A DNA stretch of 64,000 nucleotides from Pyrobaculum ferrireducens (GTDB lineage Archaea; Thermoproteota; Thermoprotei; Thermoproteales; Thermoproteaceae): contig NC_016645.1 of NCBI RefSeq assembly GCF_000234805.1, forward strand, positions 2,394,391-2,458,390, in the 5' to 3' direction. A program made the translations under genes and the position numbers. A model generated the notes under the pieces. It saw only the letters and a program-made list of their open reading frames with translations. It was not told the DNA's origin and ran no database searches. Shown here piece by piece: positions 1-9,072 of the stretch (position 1 is its first letter; every line of letters begins with the position of its first letter).

Positions 1-272
1 CTAGTCTGCTCAAGTCTTCTATTAGCCTCGTCTAGCTGTTGTTGTGTAGTCTGTAGCTTGCCCTGGACGTCAAGTAGCTGAGCCGTAGTCTTCTGCAACT
101 CCTCACTCCTCGCAGTGAGCTGACGCTGAAGATCCTGAATCTGGCCCCTAGCCGCGTCCAGCTCCCTCTTCAAGGCTCCATTTTCTACAGAGGCCCCGTA
201 CCAAAGTACAGCAAAAGTCCCAGCAATTACGGTTATTATGGCAACAGCAATTATTTGTGGCTTTAAATTCAT
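1..272 (-). CDS. membrane-anchored coiled-coil protein, 3' end outside window
   Basis: The frame opens at an ATG at 272 and runs off the left edge, giving about 90 visible residues. Residues 6-27 form one hydrophobic segment (QIIAVAIITVIAGTFAVLWY), and from about residue 33 the sequence is charged and Q/E/L/R-rich with a heptad look (LQRQLTAR, LQTTQQQLDEANRRLEQ), typical of a coiled coil held to the membrane by its N-terminus. A TATA-like box lies 19-28 nt upstream, which supports the start. The function is unknown. An S-layer or stalk component, a secretion accessory protein or a chemoreceptor-like protein are all possible. Confidence 0.7.
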   Translation of the reverse strand, partial: MNLKPQIIAVAIITVIAGTFAVLWYGASVENGALKRELDAARGQIQDLQRQLTARSEELQKTTAQLLDVQGKLQTTQQQLDEANRRLEQT

Positions 273-780
273 AACAGTCTGGATAGATCGTTTTTATATA
301 TTTTGTTGTCGTAACTAAGTACAACTACTGTTCTACGCCCTTTACTAAAAATAGTGATTTTAGATCTCGCTTCATGCCTGTGGAGGTGCTTAGTAGCTAC
401 CTTAACCCCACCCACACCGAGAAAGCACGATGTCGCCAGCACTACCCCTATACATACTCGTAACTATGCTCACAAGGCACAACAGTTAATACATTATATA
501 ACACGCTACCCGTAATTAAAGACTATTCCGAGATAGGCTAAGATGACTAAATAAGTACATACTCTAAATTGTGTAACAGCAAACTCTTAAAAAGCGAGAT
601 ATATCCAAGCACCGGAACTGGGATAAGGTAGCCTTTGCATGGACTCTGTACGCTTTCTCGCCGCATCGCTAAAGCTCATAGAATAATAGAGCTCAGTATA
701 TGTAGTGAGGTAACCGTTGTCATGAAATATGTAGATTTTGTAGCTCAGAAAAAGTTAAATAGTTAAATTAGCAAGGAGAT
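273..780. other. 508-base intergenic stretch without a recognisable gene
   Basis: The stretch separates two divergent genes. It is AT-rich at both ends, and I see no reading frame with coding character, no tRNA and no C/D boxes. The only signals are the minus-strand TATA box at 291-300 and A/T-rich DNA at about 748-770 that probably holds the promoter of the plus-strand surface-protein gene. AGGAGAT at 774-780 directly abuts the ATG at 781, too close for a normal ribosome-binding spacing. Confidence 0.4.
291..300 (-). promoter_or_regulatory. TATA box for the coiled-coil membrane gene
   Basis: Read on the minus strand the sequence is TATATAAAAA, centred about 24 nt before the ATG at 272. This is the spacing of a leaderless archaeal promoter. 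Confidence 0.6.
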
Positions 781-3282
781 ATGGGAAGGGTTGCCGTGCT
801 ATTGCTACTACTGGTTGTGCTAGCTTTTTCACAACAAGCGTCTCCGCAGAATCAGCTTGGACCCTCACTAAATTGGGTCGTCGAGTCAAATCCATCGGAT
901 AAAGATGATGGCGCATTGGGCATCTGCCACGGAGATGAATATCTGTATATTGTTGGATACGACGAGGCGCCAGGCGACGCAGAGTGGCGAATTGAGATGA
1001 GGGATAAGAAGAGCGGGAGATTAGTAAAGATGTGGATATACAACCCCAGCAAGGGGGAAGATAAACTGAGTGATTGTGTAGTCATCGGCGATAGGTTGTA
1101 CGTCGTGGGCTCTGACGTAACACCGGGCAACGCCGAGTGGGCTATTCTGATCTTTGACCTTAACTTGACCCTTCTTAGGTTAGAGAGATCAAATCCGTCA
1201 AGGGGGTGGGACAGGGCAGAGAGGGTGACTACAGACGGCAAGCATCTCTACATAGCAGGGGAAGAGGATGGCGTTTGGTGGCGCGTAGAGAAAAGAACCC
1301 TAAACCTCTCGTTAGTCAAGACGTATACGTCTAGACGCGCAGAAGGCTCTATGACGGGCATCGGAATAAACCCGGTTACTGGGCGTATATGGGCTGTGGG
1401 CTTTGTAATTACTGATAAGGGACTTGTAGGTAGAATCGAAATCCTTACAAGTGACTTAAATCTTAGTAACTGGTTTGGAGTGCTGGAGTACATACCGGAG
1501 GGTGTAGTTTTTGATAGTGAGGGTAATAGCTATGTGTATGGCGCGTTTGCCATTTTGAAATTCAGCTCAAAGAGCGAGTTGCTCGCGTACAGACCGGATG
1601 AGCCGGCTTTTGCAAGTGTGGTAGTAGGCAAGCGACTATATTCACTAGACTTTGATGTGTTGAATATGAGGGAGTTGAACTATTTGCTTCCCTTAGGCAA
1701 GAACGTTACTATTTTTGCTAATGTCTCTAATATAAGTCCTATGTGGAAGGCTGTCTTTGATGGCTATAGCATCTATCTGGCTGGCACTATAAATAGGACC
1801 AATGACCATAGATGGTTAATTGCCTCGGTTTCTGTGCCAGTCGTTGTGAATATAATTGAGATTGATGGGTTTGGGCGACTTCGCGACTGGGGGATCGAGG
1901 TGGTAAACTCGACTGGGGGCGTGGTGGCGCGTGGCCGTGGGAACGTCACCGTTGAGCTTCTCAGCGGGAGGACGTATGTCGCAAAGGTGGAAGGCCTCGG
2001 GACGCAGATTACTAAGAGTTTTGTAGCTAGCGATGGGCTGAGGGTGTCACTGGCGATACCTACGGCGTTGATCACAGCCAGGGCTGTGGACGGGTTTGGG
2101 CGGGTTAGGGACTGGGCCGTCACTGTGGTGGGGGTTGCCGAGGGGAGGGGAGCCGTCGGACCGGTGGAGGTTTTGGGCAACAAGTCGTATACTGTCGTTG
2201 TGTCGGCGTTTGGTCGGGTATTTAACAAGACTGTATATGTTACGCCCGGCTCTGTTTTAAACGCCACTGTGGCGGTGCCCACGGCGTATATATCTGCCAG
2301 GGTTGTTGACGGTTTTAAGAGGCAGAGGGAGTGGCCAGTGGAGATAGTGGAAGTGGGAGCCGGCGTGGGTGTGGTAGGGCCGGTGGAGGTACTTGCGGAT
2401 CAGTACGTCGTGAAGTCGACGGCGTTTGGCGCTGTGTTTAACAAGACTGTGTCTGTGGTTGGCGGTCAAAACGCCACAGTAGTTGTTGAGATACCTACTG
2501 GGTTAATTACGGCACGGGTGGTAGACGGCTTTGGGGCTCAGAGAGACTGGCCTATCGCCGTTGTGGGGATAGCGGAGGGGCGTGGCTCTGTAGGCCCGGT
2601 GGAGGTGTTGGGTGGCAGGCGGTATGTCGTGACAGCTGTGGCGTTTGGGAAGAACTTCACCGAATACGTAGATGTTGCCGCTGGGGCTAACAAGTCCGTT
2701 GTGGTTAAGGTGCCAACTGGGAGAATTGCGGTGAATGTAGTTGATGGATTTGGGAGGATTAGGGAGTGGCCAGTGGAGATAGTGGGGCTGACCGCAGGTA
2801 AGGGGACGGTGGGGCCTGTGGAGGTTATCTCTGGCTCGTATACCGTTAAGGCCAGGGCTTTTAATAGGGAGTTTAGCGAAACGATTAATGTGCAAGCTGG
2901 TCAAGAGATTGTGGGGGTTGTTAAGGTTCCTACTGCCGTTATTAACGTGACGGTGCTTGATGATGAGAGAAAGCCTCTAGATAAGTATGTGGAGTTGGTC
3001 TTCGTAAATGGAGAAACCTATACCAAGCCGCCAATTAATCTGGAGTTGTTAGCAGACAAGTACCAAGTTAGAGTACGTGCTCTGGGTAAAGAGGTGGTTC
3101 AAGAGGTGGTGTTGGGCTCCGGAGAGGCTAAGAATGTGGAGATAGTTGTGCCGGGTACGGCTGGTGTCGACATAGGAGGAACCCGCCTTACATACACAAC
3201 GCTAGGCGCCATTGCCGCTGGCATCGCCACGTCAGTGGTGGCAGTTGGCATCTACGCAATGAAGCGAAGAAAAAAGACTTGA
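781..3282 (+). CDS. secreted, membrane-anchored surface protein with six tandem repeats
   Basis: The 833-residue protein has an N-terminal signal-like segment (residues 4-17, VAVLLLLLVVLAFS). The N-terminal half, about 25-350, has recurring GDxLYVVG-type strands that suggest a beta-propeller. Six tandem modules follow with a period near 73 residues, marked by the Asp of a VDGFGRxRDW-like motif at about 362, 437, 510, 582, 655 and 727. Each module continues with VVGxAEGRGxVGPVEVL and a short beta strand, so an Ig/carboxypeptidase-regulatory-like fold is plausible. Residues 803-826 form a transmembrane helix followed by KRRKK, so the protein is probably anchored by its C-terminus and exposed outside. 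Many N-x-S/T sites suggest N-glycosylation. Role unknown; adhesion or cell-envelope function is inference. Confidence 0.75.
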   Translation: MGRVAVLLLLLVVLAFSQQASPQNQLGPSLNWVVESNPSDKDDGALGICHGDEYLYIVGYDEAPGDAEWRIEMRDKKSGRLVKMWIYNPSKGEDKLSDCVVIGDRLYVVGSDVTPGNAEWAILIFDLNLTLLRLERSNPSRGWDRAERVTTDGKHLYIAGEEDGVWWRVEKRTLNLSLVKTYTSRRAEGSMTGIGINPVTGRIWAVGFVITDKGLVGRIEILTSDLNLSNWFGVLEYIPEGVVFDSEGNSYVYGAFAILKFSSKSELLAYRPDEPAFASVVVGKRLYSLDFDVLNMRELNYLLPLGKNVTIFANVSNISPMWKAVFDGYSIYLAGTINRTNDHRWLIASVSVPVVVNIIEIDGFGRLRDWGIEVVNSTGGVVARGRGNVTVELLSGRTYVAKVEGLGTQITKSFVASDGLRVSLAIPTALITARAVDGFGRVRDWAVTVVGVAEGRGAVGPVEVLGNKSYTVVVSAFGRVFNKTVYVTPGSVLNATVAVPTAYISARVVDGFKRQREWPVEIVEVGAGVGVVGPVEVLADQYVVKSTAFGAVFNKTVSVVGGQNATVVVEIPTGLITARVVDGFGAQRDWPIAVVGIAEGRGSVGPVEVLGGRRYVVTAVAFGKNFTEYVDVAAGANKSVVVKVPTGRIAVNVVDGFGRIREWPVEIVGLTAGKGTVGPVEVISGSYTVKARAFNREFSETINVQAGQEIVGVVKVPTAVINVTVLDDERKPLDKYVELVFVNGETYTKPPINLELLADKYQVRVRALGKEVVQEVVLGSGEAKNVEIVVPGTAGVDIGGTRLTYTTLGAIAAGIATSVVAVGIYAMKRRKKT

Positions 3283-3368
3283 TACAATCAAAACTAACTC
3301 ATTTTTAATATAGTATTAAGTAGTTAATTTAAAAAACTAACAAAAAACTAACAATGTAAAACCTAGCT

Positions 3369-3539
3369 ATGGGTACCCTATTGGGGAACTTGGTGATAAA
3401 TTCAAAACAGTGGAGTTTACTAGATGCGATGTACTTATATCTATATCGGAGGTACGTTTCAGATGTGTATGCTTTCTATGACTGTGATGAGCCAACCCCG
3501 GCATTGACCGGTGACGTAGTTGCTCGAGTGCTGATATGA
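3369..3539 (+). CDS. possible small protein, translationally coupled to the MFS gene
   Basis: A 56-codon frame starts at ATG 3369. Its TGA overlaps the ATG of the next gene as ATGA, a common coupling arrangement in this window. The product (MGTLLGNLVINSKQWSLL, then a Tyr-rich YLYLYRRYVSDVYAFYD) resembles no family I know. A TATA-like tract (TTTAAAAAA, about 3328-3336) lies upstream. Against it, the last 55 bases have the exact layout of a C/D box guide RNA, so the frame may be fortuitous. Confidence 0.3.
   Translation: MGTLLGNLVINSKQWSLLDAMYLYLYRRYVSDVYAFYDCDEPTPALTGDVVARVLI
3484..3534 (+). ncRNA. candidate C/D box guide sRNA
   Basis: The core shows C box GTGATGA (3484-3490), a 13-nt guide, D' box TTGA (3504-3507), a 3-nt gap, a degenerate C' box GTGACGT (3511-3517), a second 13-nt guide and D box CTGA (3531-3534). 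The symmetric spacing and roughly 51-nt core match archaeal box C/D methylation guides, which in Pyrobaculum often overlap the ends of protein genes. Weak points are the C' and D' boxes. A TATA-like CTTATATCTA at about 3434-3443 could drive it. By the D+5 rule the two guides would direct methylation within targets CACUCGAGCAACU and UGCCGGGGUUGGC; I could not assign these to an RNA. Confidence 0.45.
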
Positions 3540-4627
3540 ACCTCTTCGCATTGGTCCTCTTGTCGAGGGCCGTGTATTCACTTATGTGGTTCTTTATAGC
3601 CCCTGTCCTGCCGGCGGTTCTGCGGGATTTCGAGGTGGACCCAGCCCAGGCCGGCCTGCTACCTGCCGTCTTTATAATTGGGGCGGCGGCTACGCAGATT
3701 CCGGCCAGCTACCTAGGTGCCTTATATGGCCACGATAAGGTGGCGGGGCTCGGCATGATTATCTTCGGCGCGTCGTCTATACTGCTGGGCCTCTCCCCGG
3801 GGTGGATCTGGCTCCTGCTGTTCAGAGCCCTGGGGGGCGTAGGCGCTGGGCTTTTCTTCTCCACCGCGGGGGGCGTCCTCGTGGCTCTCAGACCCAACGC
3901 CGTGGGGTCCGCCCTTGGTTGGTACAACGCCTCTTTCAACATAGGGGCCTTTGCGGGGTACTACTGGGGCTTCGTGGCGGCTGTGCTGGGCTGGAGGGCG
4001 GCGCTCGCCGCGCCGGGGGCGCTCTCCATCGCGCTTGGCATCCTGTTGCTAAGGGGCAGGGGTTTGAGAAGCCCCGCCTCCATCAGCCGCGGCGCCGTCG
4101 CCTATGGACTGGCCTCCTTCCCCTTCTGGGGCGCCGTCTACGCGGCTAATAACCTAACGGCCACGTGGCTCCACCTGTTTAGAAACTTGAGTGAGGGCGT
4201 CGCCGGGGCAATATCCTCCGCCGCCATGGTGTCCGGCTTCTTCGGCGGCCTTTTGGGAAGGCTGTACGACAGGTTGAGGAGAAAGTACGTACTACTCCTA
4301 GGGGCCCCTCTTGTCTCTACGCTGGTGTACCTAGCCATTCCCGGCGCGCCGCTGTGGACCGCGCCGTTGCTCGTCTTCCTATACGGCATGTCTTTCAACG
4401 CCTATATCACCTCTGTCTACGCCGCGGCTTCTAGGAGGGCGGAGAACCCAGCCTCAGCCCTCGCCATAATCAACATAGTCAACATGGCGCTTGGCCTCCA
4501 CTTCAGCTACGCCTTTTCGTGGCTCATGACGCAGTCGCCAGAGTACCCGTGGCACATGCTGTCACTCCTCACGTTTATATCAGCCCTCTCCACATATATA
4601 GTGGCAAATAGACTAAAGATTTATTAA
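3536..4627 (+). CDS. major facilitator superfamily transporter
   Basis: The product is 363 residues, almost entirely hydrophobic, with about 11-12 membrane segments. The loop after TM2 carries a relaxed form of the MFS motif A (LGALYGHDKVAGLG, about residues 61-74), and a second copy lies near residues 240-252 (GGLLGRLYDRLRRK), marking the two pseudosymmetric halves. The substrate cannot be read from sequence. At 363 residues it is shorter than typical 400-residue members. The next gene, a carbamate kinase, starts 3 bases after the stop, so co-transcription is likely. Confidence 0.8.
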   Translation: MNLFALVLLSRAVYSLMWFFIAPVLPAVLRDFEVDPAQAGLLPAVFIIGAAATQIPASYLGALYGHDKVAGLGMIIFGASSILLGLSPGWIWLLLFRALGGVGAGLFFSTAGGVLVALRPNAVGSALGWYNASFNIGAFAGYYWGFVAAVLGWRAALAAPGALSIALGILLLRGRGLRSPASISRGAVAYGLASFPFWGAVYAANNLTATWLHLFRNLSEGVAGAISSAAMVSGFFGGLLGRLYDRLRRKYVLLLGAPLVSTLVYLAIPGAPLWTAPLLVFLYGMSFNAYITSVYAAASRRAENPASALAIINIVNMALGLHFSYAFSWLMTQSPEYPWHMLSLLTFISALSTYIVANRLKIY

Positions 4628-4630
4628 TAA

Positions 4631-5545
4631 ATGTATTTGGACAAGGGGGTGAAGGCGGTTGTGGCCCTGGGGGGAAACGCCTTTAACAAACCCGGCGAGC
4701 CGATAAACCAAGACACCCACTTAAAAAACGTAGACACGGCGGCCAGGATCATAAGCAGAATGGTAGACGAGGGGTACAGAGTGGTGGTGACCCACGGCAA
4801 CGGCCCACAGGTGGGCTTCCTCGCGGAGCTCCAGAGAGACAAGCCGGCTTTTATGCTAGACGCCCTCAACGCCGCGACCCAGGGCCTCCTAGGCTACCTC
4901 CTGGTCTCGGCCATAGACCGGTACCTGGGCACAGGGCGCTCAGTCGCCGTGGTGACGAGGGTAGAGGTAGACTGCGGCGACCCCGCCTTCAAGAACCCCA
5001 CGAAGTACATCGGACCTCTCTACCACGAAAGGGAGGCGGAGGAGCTGTCTAAGCGGTATGGGTGGCACTTTAGGCAGGACCCCAGAGGCGGCTGGCGCCG
5101 GGTCGTGCCGTCCCCCACGCCTAGGAGAATTATAGAGCTGGAGGCGGTGAGGCGGCTGTCAGACGCGGGCTACGTAGTGGTGGCCGCGGGGGGCGGCGGC
5201 GTGCCCACATGCAATGGACAGGGCGTAGAGGGCGTGGTGGATAAAGACCTCGCCGCGGCGCTCCTAGCAACCGAGCTGGGGGCAGATCTCCTCCTCATCC
5301 TCACCGACGTAGACGGAGTCTATATAAACTACAGGAAGCCTAACCAGCGGAGGCTGGGGATCGTACACGTCGACGAGCTTGAGAGGTATTATGCAGAGGG
5401 CCACTTCCCGCCGGGGTCAATGGGGCCGAAGGTCCTCGCAGCGATCGAATTCATTAAGCGAGGCGGCAGGAGGGCAGCCATCGGGGCGCTGGAGGAGGGG
5501 TACGAAGTTTTTAGAGGCCTGAGGGGCACACAGGTGGTGCTCTAA
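4631..5545 (+). CDS. arcC: carbamate kinase
   Basis: The product is 304 residues, the normal length for carbamate kinases, which transfer phosphate between carbamoyl phosphate and ADP. Family signatures are clear: ALGGNAF near residue 13, THGNGPQVG near 55-63, AAGGGGVP near 193, VDKDLAAALLA near 212 and PGSMGPKVLAA near 257-267. The gene lies 3 nt behind the MFS transporter, so the pair may link uptake of a nitrogen compound to carbamoyl-phosphate metabolism (inference). A GTG codon seven codons downstream is an alternative start. Confidence 0.88.
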   Translation: MYLDKGVKAVVALGGNAFNKPGEPINQDTHLKNVDTAARIISRMVDEGYRVVVTHGNGPQVGFLAELQRDKPAFMLDALNAATQGLLGYLLVSAIDRYLGTGRSVAVVTRVEVDCGDPAFKNPTKYIGPLYHEREAEELSKRYGWHFRQDPRGGWRRVVPSPTPRRIIELEAVRRLSDAGYVVVAAGGGGVPTCNGQGVEGVVDKDLAAALLATELGADLLLILTDVDGVYINYRKPNQRRLGIVHVDELERYYAEGHFPPGSMGPKVLAAIEFIKRGGRRAAIGALEEGYEVFRGLRGTQVVL

Positions 5546-5704
5546 GGGGGAGTTAGCTAGTAGGGTGGTGGAGTGAACGCCCAGGCAGATACGCCTTATC
5601 TGAGGCGCCTTGGAGGCGTTGATGCGCCTAGAGCCCGTGTGCACCGACGTGGGAATATGCCAGGGAAAACACACGTTTAGAACTGTGGAGAGATGGAGCT
5701 TGTT
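5546..5704. other. spacer between convergent genes
   Basis: This 159-nt spacer separates the carbamate kinase from hisS. A 28-codon frame (ATG 5622 to TAG 5706-5708, MRLEPVCTDVGICQGKH...) has a protein-like look but is too short and has no promoter, so it is not called. Confidence 0.3.
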
Positions 5705-6964
5705 CTAGGCCAGGAAGTCGGATAGGGGCCTCTCCACCTCCTCCCTCTTCTCCAAGTCTCTTATCTTCACTACGCCTTTTTCCAACTCCCTGCGGCCTAT
5801 GATTATCAGGTGTCTAGCGCCTATCTTCAGCGCGTATTCAAAAGCGTCTTTTAGACTCTTCTCTCCAAGCTCTATCACTACGCTGTGGCCTCCGGCCCGT
5901 AGCTTTCTGGCCACGGCTACGGCGTATTTATACGCGTCGTCGTCAAAGATGTAGATGTAGTAGTCGAGGGGTTTCTCAACCGCTTGGAGGCCCACCGCCT
6001 CCATTAACCTCTCCACGCCGACGGCGAAGCCCAGGGCGGGCGTCGGGACGCCGCTGTAGAGCCCCAGCAGGTCGTCGTACCGCCCGCCGCCGCCCACCGC
6101 CAGTCTGTAATCCCCCACGAAGGCCTCGAAGACGATCCCCGTGTAGTAGTCGAGCCCCCTCACTATAGACATGTCAAACCTCATCTTCTCCAGCGGCACG
6201 GACGCCTCTAGGTATTTTACAAACTTGCCGTAGGTGGCGCCCAGCTTGGGGTCGAGCTTCGACAGCACGTCCACCGCCTCCTCCAGAGAGAGCTCGCCCG
6301 CGGCGTCGTATATCTTCTCAGCCACCTCTCTAGAAAGCCCGCCCTCCGTCATTATGCCCACCACCTCCTCCCTCGGGAGCTTGAGCTTTTTGTCCAATGC
6401 TTTGTACACTACGTCTCTGTACTGGGCGGCTCCGAGGCTCTCCAGAAGCTTATCCACAGCTCTGCGGTCGTTTATCTTCACGAGGTAGTTAGAGGCGCCG
6501 GCCGCCTCCAGCGACGCCGCCAGCACCTGTACCACCTCGGCGTCGGCCCGGGGGCTGGAGGAGCCTATCAGCTCCACCCCAAACTGGTAAAACTCCCGGT
6601 ACCTCCCGTGCTGAGGCTCGTCGTATCTAAAAACCTTGGTGAAGTAGTACCACCGGACGGGCCTCGGGAGGTCTAGGTTGTAGGAGAGCACCCGCGCCAC
6701 GGGGACGGTCATGTCGAACCTCAGCCCCAGCTCCCTCCCCGCCTTGTCCCTGAAGTAGTAGATCTCCTTGACCACCTCCTCCCCAGCCTTCTTTGCCAGC
6801 ACCTCGAAGTGCTCCACCACCGGCGTCTCCACCCTCCTGTAGCCGAAGGACTCGGCAACCGCCCCCAGAACCTCCTCCATGCGCCTCAGCGCGTAGAACT
6901 GCGGGGGGAGCCAGTCCCGCATCCCCCTGACGGGCCTCCTCAGGTGGTCTGGGACGCCGCTCAT
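5705..6964 (-). CDS. hisS: histidyl-tRNA synthetase
   Basis: The product is 419 residues, a normal HisRS length, and charges tRNA-His. Class II motif 2 appears as FRYDEPQHGRYREFYQFG (about residues 112-129), the histidine-A motif as GLDYYTGIVFEA (about 264-275) and motif 3 as ALGFAVGVERL (about 310-320). The C-terminal 90 residues form the anticodon-binding domain (YIYIFDDDAYKYAVAVA...). The start is the ATG at 6964, which overlaps the stop of the upstream saccharopine-dehydrogenase-like gene as ATGA, so the two are translationally coupled and share a promoter. Confidence 0.95.
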   Translation of the reverse strand: MSGVPDHLRRPVRGMRDWLPPQFYALRRMEEVLGAVAESFGYRRVETPVVEHFEVLAKKAGEEVVKEIYYFRDKAGRELGLRFDMTVPVARVLSYNLDLPRPVRWYYFTKVFRYDEPQHGRYREFYQFGVELIGSSSPRADAEVVQVLAASLEAAGASNYLVKINDRRAVDKLLESLGAAQYRDVVYKALDKKLKLPREEVVGIMTEGGLSREVAEKIYDAAGELSLEEAVDVLSKLDPKLGATYGKFVKYLEASVPLEKMRFDMSIVRGLDYYTGIVFEAFVGDYRLAVGGGGRYDDLLGLYSGVPTPALGFAVGVERLMEAVGLQAVEKPLDYYIYIFDDDAYKYAVAVARKLRAGGHSVVIELGEKSLKDAFEYALKIGARHLIIIGRRELEKGVVKIRDLEKREEVERPLSDFLA

Positions 6965-8001
6965 AACGCCCTCCTCTCCACCACCTCCTGGACGATCTCC
7001 ACGCCCTGTTGCTTCAGCGTGGCGATGAGCCTCGGGAATAGCCTATTAGACATCCCGATGTACTCGGGCGGCGTGACGCCGGGCTCGAGATCCTTCACGA
7101 CGTATATCATCCCGACGGCGACGCTACCCGCGGCGATCTGCATCGCCGTCCACCTCTCCCGCGGCCTCGCCAACACCTCGTACTGGATCTTCCTCTCACC
7201 ACCAGCCCCCACGACCCTCATATACACCACGTCCCTCACGTCGAACTTCAGCCTGGCGAGAAGCCTGGCCGTCACGAGGCGGGGCTGGGGGTCCCCCTCC
7301 TCAGACATAAAGCCCAGGTCCCTGAGGAGCTTGATCTTCTCCAAGTGGCCAGGCCACCTAAGCGTCTTCTCGTACATATTCGGCACGTCCAGAGTCTTGA
7401 GGAGCGTCCGGAGGCCGTCTGTGTAGAAAGCCTCCAGCAACCCCAGCGGCGAGTGCACCAACTCAACGTCGCTCAGAGGGTCAACAGCCGCCACCTGGCC
7501 CCCCCTCTTGACCCTAGCCGGCCTTGTGTACTCCTCGATGAGATCGGTGGGGCTCCACGTAATTGAGTAGCCCAGGGGCCCCACGGGCCGCTCCGGAATC
7601 CCCCCCACGTATATCCCCAGCTCGTCCACGCGGCCCAGATCAGCCACAATCCTCCCAGCCAACACGTTGCTCAGCCCCGGGGCGACGCCGGCGTCTGGAA
7701 TGTAGCGAGCCCCCGCCCTCCTAGCAACCTCGTCCAGACTGAAGGGATCCTCGGCGTAGAAAGAGACGTCGACAACGTCGACCCCAGCCTCCAGCGCCCT
7801 CCTCGACGCTTTGTAAGCCACGCTACCCGGCAAGGCGTTGATAACCAGGTCATATCCCCCAACCGCCACCTCCAAGGCGTCTTGGGCAGGCGCCTCTGGA
7901 CACGCGCCGCCCTTGTCCACCGCCACCACCTCGTGTCTAGGCGAGAGCGCCTCGTAGATATACCTCCCAATGTGTCCACAGCCCATTAGCAGAACTTTCA
8001 C
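6961..8001 (-). CDS. saccharopine dehydrogenase-like NAD(P)-binding oxidoreductase
   Basis: The N-terminus is a Rossmann fold (VKVLLMGCGHIGRYIYEAL), followed by INALPGS and DAGVAPGLSNVLAG, which typify the saccharopine dehydrogenase/lysine dehydrogenase family (Lys9-like). Related archaeal proteins are annotated as L-lysine 6-dehydrogenase or saccharopine dehydrogenase; I cannot choose a substrate by eye. The GTG at 8001 gives 346 residues and is preferred over the GTG at 8013 because a TATA-like ATTTATATT (8022-8030) is centred 25 nt upstream. The gene is coupled to hisS downstream. Confidence 0.8.
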   Translation of the reverse strand: MKVLLMGCGHIGRYIYEALSPRHEVVAVDKGGACPEAPAQDALEVAVGGYDLVINALPGSVAYKASRRALEAGVDVVDVSFYAEDPFSLDEVARRAGARYIPDAGVAPGLSNVLAGRIVADLGRVDELGIYVGGIPERPVGPLGYSITWSPTDLIEEYTRPARVKRGGQVAAVDPLSDVELVHSPLGLLEAFYTDGLRTLLKTLDVPNMYEKTLRWPGHLEKIKLLRDLGFMSEEGDPQPRLVTARLLARLKFDVRDVVYMRVVGAGGERKIQYEVLARPRERWTAMQIAAGSVAVGMIYVVKDLEPGVTPPEYIGMSNRLFPRLIATLKQQGVEIVQEVVERRAL

Positions 8002-8028
8002 AAACCGCCCCACACCTGCGTATTTATA

Positions 8029-9054
8029 TTATTTGAACACCTCAAGCTCGGAAAATATGTAATTAGCAACGTATCCGCTCACCACACCTGCCAGATAGGC
8101 CGCATACACCAGGACGCCCAGGAGGCTTAAGACGTTTGTCACTAGGTAGTTAGTCAAGTTGCCGACCGCCGTGGCGGCGTGGTACCTAATCCATCCGCCT
8201 AAAAGGGGGGTGCCGCGGTCGGCAAAGGTCCACATGCGGTTTAGTAGGTAGTTGGTAGTCAAGCTGACCTCAATTGCCGCGGCTGTGGAGAACACGGTGG
8301 GCAACCAGCCTAATAGATACAAGACAGCCCAGGCGACTCCCACGCCTGTGGCCCCCACTGCGGCGAATTTCAAAGGCCTCCACCTCGACAGCACGAGGAC
8401 CTGCCTCACGAAGTCGACTATGTGCCGCCTCCCCAGCTTAGAACGGCCCCGCGTCCTCTGGCCGAAGACAAAAGGGATCTCCTCGACGCAGACAGGCTTG
8501 CACTGCACCAGGACGTCTAGCAGAATTTTGTAGAGGCCCGTCGGCTTGACCCCAGCCACGCAGTCCCTCCTATAGGCGAAGAATCCCGAGACGGGGTCCT
8601 TGACCCCCCTCGCCTCCCGCAACAGAAGCCTCGCCAGGAGGACGGCCCCCCTCGACGTCACCCTCCTCGCGAGAGGCCAGCCGGCCACCCGGCCCCCCTG
8701 GACGTATCTAGAAGCCACAGCCAGACAGCCCCGCCTAGCCGCCTCCACGAGCCGGGGGACTAGCTCCGGGGGGTGCTGGAGATCCGCGTCCATGACGACA
8801 ACCACCTCGCCGGAGGCGGCCCGGGCCCCCTCGACTACCGCGCTGGACAGCCCCCTCCTCCCCTCCCTCACGACTACGCGGACCGGGAAGCGCTCCGCCA
8901 GCCGCCTTGCCACCTCCGCCGTGCCGTCGGGGCTGTTGTCGTCCACCACCACCACCTCGTAGCCGCCGCCCAGCGCCTTGTCCAGCCTCTCGACAAGCTC
9001 TGGGAGGTTCTCCGCCTCGTTGTAGGTAGGCAAGATCACCGACACGCTGGACAC
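8029..9054 (-). CDS. dolichyl-phosphate mannosyltransferase-like GT2 with GtrA-like membrane domain
   Basis: Residues 1-215 are a family 2 glycosyltransferase of the DPM1 type: SVILPTYNEAENLPEL, VVDDNSPDGTAEVA, the metal-binding VVMDADLQHPPEL and VSGFFAYRR. Residues 225-341 hold four hydrophobic segments ending in TNYLLNRMWTF and GYVANYIFSELEVF, which identify a GtrA-like flippase domain. The fusion should transfer a sugar from a nucleotide sugar to dolichyl phosphate and perhaps help move it across the membrane for glycosylation of surface proteins. It is monocistronic, divergent from the next gene, with its own TATA box at about 9076-9082. Confidence 0.88.
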   Translation of the reverse strand: MSSVSVILPTYNEAENLPELVERLDKALGGGYEVVVVDDNSPDGTAEVARRLAERFPVRVVVREGRRGLSSAVVEGARAASGEVVVVMDADLQHPPELVPRLVEAARRGCLAVASRYVQGGRVAGWPLARRVTSRGAVLLARLLLREARGVKDPVSGFFAYRRDCVAGVKPTGLYKILLDVLVQCKPVCVEEIPFVFGQRTRGRSKLGRRHIVDFVRQVLVLSRWRPLKFAAVGATGVGVAWAVLYLLGWLPTVFSTAAAIEVSLTTNYLLNRMWTFADRGTPLLGGWIRYHAATAVGNLTNYLVTNVLSLLGVLVYAAYLAGVVSGYVANYIFSELEVFK

Positions 9055-9072
9055 CGCCGCGTACTACTCATC

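Noticed and set aside
5622-5708. 28-codon frame between carbamate kinase and hisS (MRLEPVCTDVGICQ...)
   Set aside because: It has protein-like composition but no promoter or coupling, and an in-frame stop lies shortly upstream. It could be debris of an older gene.
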